Origin: Jiangella sp. DSM 45060
Lineage (GTDB): Bacteria > Actinomycetota > Actinomycetes > Jiangellales > Jiangellaceae
Assembly: GCF_900105175.1 (NCBI RefSeq)
Contig: NZ_LT629771.1
Span: 186,001 to 250,000 of the forward strand
Length of the DNA stretch: 64,000 bases
Direction: 5' to 3'
The position numbers and the translations under genes are program-made. Positions 59,139 to 64,000 of the stretch are shown piece by piece. A model generated the notes under the pieces. It was not told the origin of the DNA, did not search any database, and saw only the letters and a list, made by a program, of their open reading frames with translations. Numbering within the stretch: the first letter of the stretch is position 1; every line of letters begins with the position of its first letter.

Positions 59139-60466
59139 CGGGTCACCTCCAGATCGCCCAGGCCCAGCTCGAGGTCCAGCACGACGGTGCCGCCGCCGGG
59201 CCCGTCGGCGCCGTTGTCGGTGACGTCCTCGAGCTCCTGGCCGAGACCGTCCTGCCGCTCGCCGAAGATGTCGAGGTTGCCCGCGCCGACCGAGGCCCGG
59301 GTGATCTCGACGTCGGCGTTGGGCGGCAGCGTGATGGTGAGGCTGCCGGCGCCCTGCTCGATGTCGAGACGCACGGTGTCGGCGTCGGTGAGGGTGAGCC
59401 CGGACAGGTCGTACGTGATGTCGCCCGCGCCGTACTCCTGAGTCCCCGTGGGGATCTGCTCGGTGGTGACGTAGGTGCGGGTGATGTTGCCCGAGTTGTG
59501 GTAGTCCCACTGCGACACGAACGTGGCCGGGACCAGCGCGATCGCCAGCAGGAAGCCGAGCACGATCAGTCCGCGGGAGCGCCCGTACCAGGCGCCGACG
59601 ATCAGCCCCAGCGCCACGATGCCCAGCGGCACCGCCACGTAGATGGCCGGCGGGTAGTCGGCCCAGGAGGCGTCGTTGGCGGCGAGCACGCCGACCGACA
59701 CCAGCGCGAGGCAGAAGGTGATCAGGCCGAGCGCCGAGCGCTGCTTGGCCGGCTTCGCGGGCGGGGGCGACGGCGCGGGGGCGGGCGGCTCGGGCGGCGG
59801 GCCCCAGTCGGGGCCTTCCGGCCAGCCGCTGGTGGGGCCGGTCGGGCCGGCGGGCGCGGTGGCGGCAGCGGCGCCGGTGGCGGCGGCCGCGGGGCCCGTG
59901 GCGGCCGGGCCGGCCGTGGCGCCGGCCGGGCCGGTGACCGTCCCGCCCGGGGCCGCCGGAGCGACGGTGGGGTCGTAGACGTAGGAGTCGAACCCGGCCT
60001 CCTGCGGGTAGCCGTCGCCGGCCTGTTCGTCGTCGGCGCGGCGGCGCAGCAGCAGGTACACGCCCATGACGGCGAGCAGGAGCAGCACGCCGCCGTCCCA
60101 CGTGCCGGCGATGATGCCGATGCCGGCGATCAGGCCGACGCCGCCGAGCAGCAGCGCCAGTGGGACGGTGCCCGAGCGGCGGTACTCGCCACGCCCGAGC
60201 GCCTGGTCGAGGATCGAGCGCTCCTCGTCCTCGGCCGGGACCACCAGCCAGCCGATGGCGTACAGCAGCACGCCGACGCCGCCGAAGATGGCGAGGACGA
60301 CGGTCGCGACGCGGAGCACGACGGGATCGATGCCGAGCCGCCGGCCCAGTCCGCCGAGCACGCCGGCGACGACCCGGTCCGACCGGCTGCGGCGCAGCAA
60401 GCGGAACTCGTCCGAGACGCTCGGCCCGGCGCCCGCGGCGGGGGAGGCAGGAGGCACATCACTCAT
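59135..60466 (-). CDS. PspC-domain, LiaF-like membrane protein
   Basis: 443 residues. N-terminal PspC domain (about 20-80: LLRRSRSDRVVAGVLGGLGRR, VLLYAIGWLVVPAEDEE), further helices (to about 125), a long Pro/Ala/Gly linker (about 150-220) and three helices (about 230-310). The C-terminal beta-rich domain (about 320-443; GAGDITYDLSGL, LGLGDLEVT) resembles the LiaF/DUF4097-type adhesin fold. It probably senses envelope state and restrains the divergent histidine kinase. ATG 60466 follows a 15-bp palindrome directly. Confidence 0.85.
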   Translation of the reverse strand: MSDVPPASPAAGAGPSVSDEFRLLRRSRSDRVVAGVLGGLGRRLGIDPVVLRVATVVLAIFGGVGVLLYAIGWLVVPAEDEERSILDQALGRGEYRRSGTVPLALLLGGVGLIAGIGIIAGTWDGGVLLLLAVMGVYLLLRRRADDEQAGDGYPQEAGFDSYVYDPTVAPAAPGGTVTGPAGATAGPAATGPAAAATGAAAATAPAGPTGPTSGWPEGPDWGPPPEPPAPAPSPPPAKPAKQRSALGLITFCLALVSVGVLAANDASWADYPPAIYVAVPLGIVALGLIVGAWYGRSRGLIVLGFLLAIALVPATFVSQWDYHNSGNITRTYVTTEQIPTGTQEYGAGDITYDLSGLTLTDADTVRLDIEQGAGSLTITLPPNADVEITRASVGAGNLDIFGERQDGLGQELEDVTDNGADGPGGGTVVLDLELGLGDLEVTR

Positions 60467-60481
60467 GGCATCGATGATGCC
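60467..60481. promoter_or_regulatory. 15-bp palindrome before the PspC/LiaF-like gene
   Basis: GGCATC-GAT-GATGCC, perfect 6-base arms, immediately before the ATG at 60466. It contains the minus-strand CATCAT that could be the -10 box. Possible binding site of the linked response regulator. Confidence 0.45.
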
Positions 60482-60590
60482 GAGAAGACGACCCCGAATG
60501 CATCGGGGATGACCCGGAACGGTCCCCGAGCCGCGATCTCCGGGAGGTCCCTCATGGCGGCGCGCGCTCGCGCGTGTGACCATCGATGTC

Positions 60591-62114
60591 ATGAGCACTG
60601 TGCCGACGCCACGTGCTGCCGGGCCGGCAGCGCGCGGTTCGGCGCGCCCCGGCGAGGCCGGCGACGACCCTGTCGAGGCGCCCGACGCCGCCGTCGAGCC
60701 GCCCGCCGAGCCCGTCGACGCCGACCCTGAGCCCGAGTCCGAGGCCGCCGCGGCCACCGAGCGCGGCTCCCGTGAGCTGCCGCCGGGCGAGCCGCCCCAG
60801 GCCGGGCGCACCGGCGCCCGCGAGCCCGACGCCGCCGACGACACCGGCGCGCCGCCCAAGTTCGTCCGCCATTCCGACGGCCGCATGGTCGCCGGCGTCG
60901 CCGTGGCGCTGGCCGCGCAGTTCAAGGTGCAGCCGCTCGCCGTCAGGGTCGCGTTCAGCCTGCTCAGCGCCGTCTCCGGGTTCGGCATCGTGCTCTACCT
61001 CGCGCTGTGGATCTTCACCCCGCTCGACCAGACGGTGCAGCGCGAGGCCGAGGAGGCGAACACGCCGGCCGGCCTCGCCGCCGCCACCCGCACCGGCAAG
61101 CGCCGCCGCCGCACGTTCGTCCAGCGCACGGGCGACCTCGGCCAGCTGGCCGCGCTGGTCGTCCTCGGCGCCGGCGTGTGGCTGCTGGTCCAGCAGACCC
61201 CCCTCGGCGTCAGCCCGGCCGTCTTCTTCCCGCTGCTGCTGGCCGCCGCCGGCCTGACGCTGGTGTGGCGGGCCGCCGACGAGCAGGAGCGCAGCCGGCT
61301 GTCGGCCATCTCGCCGCGGCTGCCGTGGCTGGCCGCGCTGACCGGCAAGGGCGGCTGGATCGCCGGCATGCGGGTCGTGGCCGGCGCCGGCGTCGTCGTG
61401 GCCGGCGTCGTCGTGTTCCTCGTCGGGCAGGGCCAGTTCGACGCGACGATGGACGCGCTCGGCGGCGTGCTGGTCATCCTGGTCGGCGTCGGGCTGATCG
61501 CCGGGCCGTGGCTGTGGAAGCTGTGGCGCAACCTCGAGAGCGAGCGGCGCGCCCGCATCGTCTCGCAGGAACGCGCCGACATGGCCTCCCACCTGCACGA
61601 CTCCGTGCTGCAGACGCTCGCGCTCATCCAGAAGCAGGCCAACGACCCCCGCGCCGTCGTCCGGCTGGCCCGCAGCCAGGAGCGCGACCTCCGCGCCTGG
61701 CTCTACAGCGACCTCGTCGACGACGGCTCATCGCTGGCCGCAGCGCTGACGAAGATGGCCGCCGAGGTCGAGGACGCGTTCGGCACGCCGGTCGAGGTGG
61801 TCACCGTCGGCGACGCCGAGATCGACGACGTCGCCCGGGCCGTCCTCAAGGCCGCCCGCGAGGCCACCGTCAACGCCGCCAAGCACTCCGGCGCCGACAA
61901 GATCGACATCTTCGTCGAGGCCGGCGACGACGGCGTCGAGGTGTTCGTCCGCGACCGCGGCGCCGGGTTCGACCCCGACTCCGTGCCCGAGGACCGGCTG
62001 GGTGTGCGACGCTCGGTCATCGGGCGTATGGAACGGCACGGGGGCGAGGCCACCATCCGGTCCGCGCCCGGCGAAGGCACCGAAGTCCGACTGTCGACCA
62101 GGAGAAGCTCGTGA
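60591..62114 (+). CDS. PspC-domain sensor histidine kinase (NarL-type partner)
   Basis: 507 residues. A disordered acidic/Pro-rich start (1-85) leads to a PspC domain (about 88-145: HSDGRMVAGVAVALAAQF, VLYLALWIFTPLD) and further membrane helices to about 315. HisKA_3 follows, with phospho-acceptor His336 in SHLHDSVLQTLALI, then a HATPase domain (EATVNAAKHSGA, DRGAGFDPDSV). Similar kinases in Streptomyces belong to the MacS-type group. ATG 60591 is preferred to GTG 60576. The regulator gene overlaps by 4 bases. Confidence 0.9.
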   Translation: MSTVPTPRAAGPAARGSARPGEAGDDPVEAPDAAVEPPAEPVDADPEPESEAAAATERGSRELPPGEPPQAGRTGAREPDAADDTGAPPKFVRHSDGRMVAGVAVALAAQFKVQPLAVRVAFSLLSAVSGFGIVLYLALWIFTPLDQTVQREAEEANTPAGLAAATRTGKRRRRTFVQRTGDLGQLAALVVLGAGVWLLVQQTPLGVSPAVFFPLLLAAAGLTLVWRAADEQERSRLSAISPRLPWLAALTGKGGWIAGMRVVAGAGVVVAGVVVFLVGQGQFDATMDALGGVLVILVGVGLIAGPWLWKLWRNLESERRARIVSQERADMASHLHDSVLQTLALIQKQANDPRAVVRLARSQERDLRAWLYSDLVDDGSSLAAALTKMAAEVEDAFGTPVEVVTVGDAEIDDVARAVLKAAREATVNAAKHSGADKIDIFVEAGDDGVEVFVRDRGAGFDPDSVPEDRLGVRRSVIGRMERHGGEATIRSAPGEGTEVRLSTRRSS

Positions 62115-62794
62115 GCGAGACCAAGCCAGACGAGACCAGGCCCGCCGACTCCGGCCCGGTCACGGTCGTCCTCGTCGACGACCACGCCATGTTCCGCACG
62201 GGCGTCCGCGCAGAGCTGGCCCAGGCGCCGTCCGTCGACGTCGTCGGCGAGGCGGCCGACACCGCCGAGGCCGTCGCCGTGGTGCTGCGCACCAAACCCG
62301 AGGTCGTGCTGCTCGACGTCCACCTGCCCGGCGGCGGTGGCGGCGAGGTCATCCGCCAGGTGCACCCCAAGGAGCCCGGCGTGCGGTTCCTGGCGCTGTC
62401 GGTGTCCGACGCCGCTGAGGACGTCATCGGCACCATCCGGGCCGGCGCGCGCGGCTACGTCACGAAGTCCATCACCGGCGACGACCTCGTGTCCGCCGTC
62501 GGCCGCGTGGCCGACGGCGACGCCGTCTTCTCGCCCCGGCTGGCCGGGTTCGTGCTCGACGCCTTCGCCGGCACCGAGGCGCCGTCCGTCGACGACGACC
62601 TCGACCGCCTCACCCAGCGCGAGCGCGAGGTGCTGCGGCTGATCGCCCGCGGCTACGCGTACAAGGAGATCGCCAAGGAGCTGTTCATCTCGGTCAAGAC
62701 GGTCGAGACGCACGTGTCGGCGGTGCTGCGCAAGCTGCAGCTGTCCAACCGGTACGAGCTGACCCGCTGGGCCACCGATCGGCGGCTCGTCTGA
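62111..62794 (+). CDS. LuxR/NarL-family response regulator
   Basis: 227 residues. The receiver domain has VVLVDDHAMFRTGVRAEL, the phospho-acceptor Asp69 in VVLLDVHLPGG and the Thr/Lys region ALSVSD...YVTKSITGDDL. The C-terminal LuxR HTH is LTQREREVLRLIARGYAYKEI with ISVKTVETHVSAVLRKL. GTG 62111 has GGAG six bases upstream and overlaps the kinase stop. Likely activates envelope-stress genes, perhaps the divergent PspC/LiaF-like operon. Confidence 0.93.
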   Translation: MSETKPDETRPADSGPVTVVLVDDHAMFRTGVRAELAQAPSVDVVGEAADTAEAVAVVLRTKPEVVLLDVHLPGGGGGEVIRQVHPKEPGVRFLALSVSDAAEDVIGTIRAGARGYVTKSITGDDLVSAVGRVADGDAVFSPRLAGFVLDAFAGTEAPSVDDDLDRLTQREREVLRLIARGYAYKEIAKELFISVKTVETHVSAVLRKLQLSNRYELTRWATDRRLV

Positions 62795-62839
62795 CCCGGT
62801 GTCGCTGAAGTACGACGCGACGTAGTAGGCTCCCCGATC

Positions 62840-63196
62840 ATGGAGTTCGTCTACGACCTCGTGCTCGTGCTGCACTTCTTCGGACTGGCCAGCCTGCTCG
62901 GCGGCATCATGGTGCAGCTGAGCGCGCGTGGCGGCCGCGTCGTCAACCTGGCCATGCTGCACGGCGCGCTGACGCAGCTCGTCACCGGTGTCGCGATGGT
63001 CGGCATGGCGTCCGGCATCGACTCCCTCGGCAAGGACGTCGACAACGCGAAGATCGGCGTGAAGCTGGTCATCGTGCTGATCATCACCGCGTTGTGCTTC
63101 GCTCAGCGCAAACGCACCGCCATCGCCGACGGGCTGTTCTTCGCCCTGTTCGGGCTCACCGCCGCGAACGTCGTGATCGCCGTCTTCTGGAGCTGA
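62840..63196 (+). CDS. Small integral membrane protein
   Basis: 118 residues with four hydrophobic helices (about 5-25, 38-58, 71-88 and 96-116). FVYDLVLVLHFFGLASLLGGIM, IGVKLVIVLIITALCF and LTAANVVIAVFW are typical of an uncharacterised actinobacterial membrane family. No catalytic motif. TAGGCT (62826-62831) ends 8 bases before the ATG, suggesting a leaderless transcript separate from the regulator gene. Confidence 0.8.
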   Translation: MEFVYDLVLVLHFFGLASLLGGIMVQLSARGGRVVNLAMLHGALTQLVTGVAMVGMASGIDSLGKDVDNAKIGVKLVIVLIITALCFAQRKRTAIADGLFFALFGLTAANVVIAVFWS

Positions 63197-63887
63197 TCCC
63201 GTCAGGGCTCCGCCGCGTCCACGGCCAGGTGACCAGAGCCCAGACTGCGGCGACGAGCACCGTCTCGACCACCACGTACCACGGCCAGGGGCCGAACAGG
63301 TCCAGCAACGACGCCGAGTCCGGCTTGGCGTTGAGGAAGCCGTAGTTCGCGCCGGCCGCCGCGTTGAACGCGAACACCAGCGCCGCCCACACAGCGGTCG
63401 CCGTCACCGCGACCCGGTACGAGTCCCAGCCGGGCCGGATCCCCAGGCCCCACGTCAGGAAGACCGCCGCCGCCACGGTCAGCCCGTGCATCGACCAGTA
63501 GAGGACGAAGGCGGGATCGGGGAACTCCGCGTCGAGATCCGGGGTGAGGATCGGCTGGACGCTGAGCGTGAGGCCCCAGTAGTACGTCAGTGCGGCCGAC
63601 CAGCGCCGGCGCGTCAGCAGCGCGTGGATCGCCGCCAGCCACGCCAGGTCGCAGAGCTGGATCGGCAACGACAGTCCCAGGTCGAAGCGGCCGGGCAGGT
63701 TGAAGTACACCTGCAGCGGCAGCGTCAGTGCCAGGAAGACGACGGCGAACCCGGTGCTGAGCCGATCCGCTGCGAGGGTGCCGCGGGCCGCGCGTCCCCG
63801 CCGCACCAGCCACCAGGCCAGCGCTACCAGGACCACGAGCACGGCCACGTGGGAGAGGCCGTACGGCGTGAAGGTGTCGCCCGACAT
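63156..63887 (-). CDS. TIGR02206/YwaF-type membrane protein
   Basis: 243 residues with about seven hydrophobic helices. FTPYGLSHVAVLVVLVALAWW at the start, SLPIQLCDLAWLAAIHALL, YYWGLTLSVQPILTPDL and NYGFLNAKPDSASLLDLFGPWPWY are the expected motifs of the YwaF (TMEM164-like) family, function unknown. ATG 63887 with GGGAG eight bases upstream is preferred over 63953. It ends in an Arg-rich tail that overlaps the convergent small membrane gene by 41 bases. Confidence 0.85.
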   Translation of the reverse strand: MSGDTFTPYGLSHVAVLVVLVALAWWLVRRGRAARGTLAADRLSTGFAVVFLALTLPLQVYFNLPGRFDLGLSLPIQLCDLAWLAAIHALLTRRRWSAALTYYWGLTLSVQPILTPDLDAEFPDPAFVLYWSMHGLTVAAAVFLTWGLGIRPGWDSYRVAVTATAVWAALVFAFNAAAGANYGFLNAKPDSASLLDLFGPWPWYVVVETVLVAAVWALVTWPWTRRSPDGISSRRRRSRRSRR

Positions 63888-64000
63888 CGATGCCGCTCCC
63901 GTCGTGGACGGTTCCCCTTCCGGCGGGAGGTATGCGGGGGCGGCCGATCGCACCGTGCGTTCGTAAGCGTGTTCGGGCGGAGTCTGTCGGCGGTCGGGCA

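Overview
The window looks like chromosomal DNA of a very high-G+C actinomycete. GTG starts are common and 4-base ATGA/GTGA gene overlaps are frequent. Many genes lack a Shine-Dalgarno sequence and instead carry a TANNNT hexamer 6-8 bases before the start codon, as expected of leaderless actinobacterial transcripts. Gene content agrees: rplM-rpsI-glmM-coaA-glmS-acpS-nnr-alr-tsaE, tsaB-rimI-tsaD, groES with a His-tailed GroEL1, guaB/guaB3/guaA, and F420-related genes. A Jiangella-type organism is possible, but that is a low-confidence guess. I saw no tRNA, rRNA, CRISPR array, insertion sequence or prophage.

Layout. 0-13 kb is a housekeeping block: ribosomal proteins L13 and S9, amino-sugar synthesis (GlmM, GlmS), coenzyme A and acyl-carrier-protein activation (CoaA, AcpS), NAD(P)HX repair, alanine racemase, an alpha/beta hydrolase, and TsaE followed by a pentapeptide-repeat protein. 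An inverted DHA2-type exporter (13.3-14.9 kb) separates TsaE from TsaB-RimI-TsaD. From 17 to 27 kb accessory metabolic genes (HAD phosphatase, P450, GH3 lipoprotein, M20 hydrolase, carboxylate-amine ligase, GDPD, NUDIX, methyltransferase, exporter) lie between tsaD and groES-groEL. Tandem CIRCE operators precede groES.

29-43 kb is the most accessory part. It holds a lipoprotein, a DUF2891 gene broken by a one-base frameshift, and a 57-residue small ORF with a perfect Shine-Dalgarno and a structured leader. A divergent sialidase / sialic-acid-epimerase pair follows. Next come an F420-dependent LLM oxidoreductase and a three-gene importer resembling the proposed F420-0 transporter, whose leader can hide its own ribosome-binding site. 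An 0.8-kb gene-free G-rich stretch contains repeats. An aminotransferase, a TetR/VOC divergon and several small proteins complete this part. A short repeat family occurs four times in the region, twice inside coding sequence.

43-64 kb carries guaB, a TetR/oxidoreductase divergon, guaB3 (with His in place of the IMPDH catalytic Cys), a semialdehyde dehydrogenase and a VapBC module. It also carries a heterodimeric ABC exporter whose two subunits have lost complementary ATPase motifs, a large secreted beta-propeller, guaA and a GDPD. The end holds an envelope-stress-like module (PspC/LiaF-type protein, PspC-domain histidine kinase, NarL-type regulator) and two small membrane proteins.
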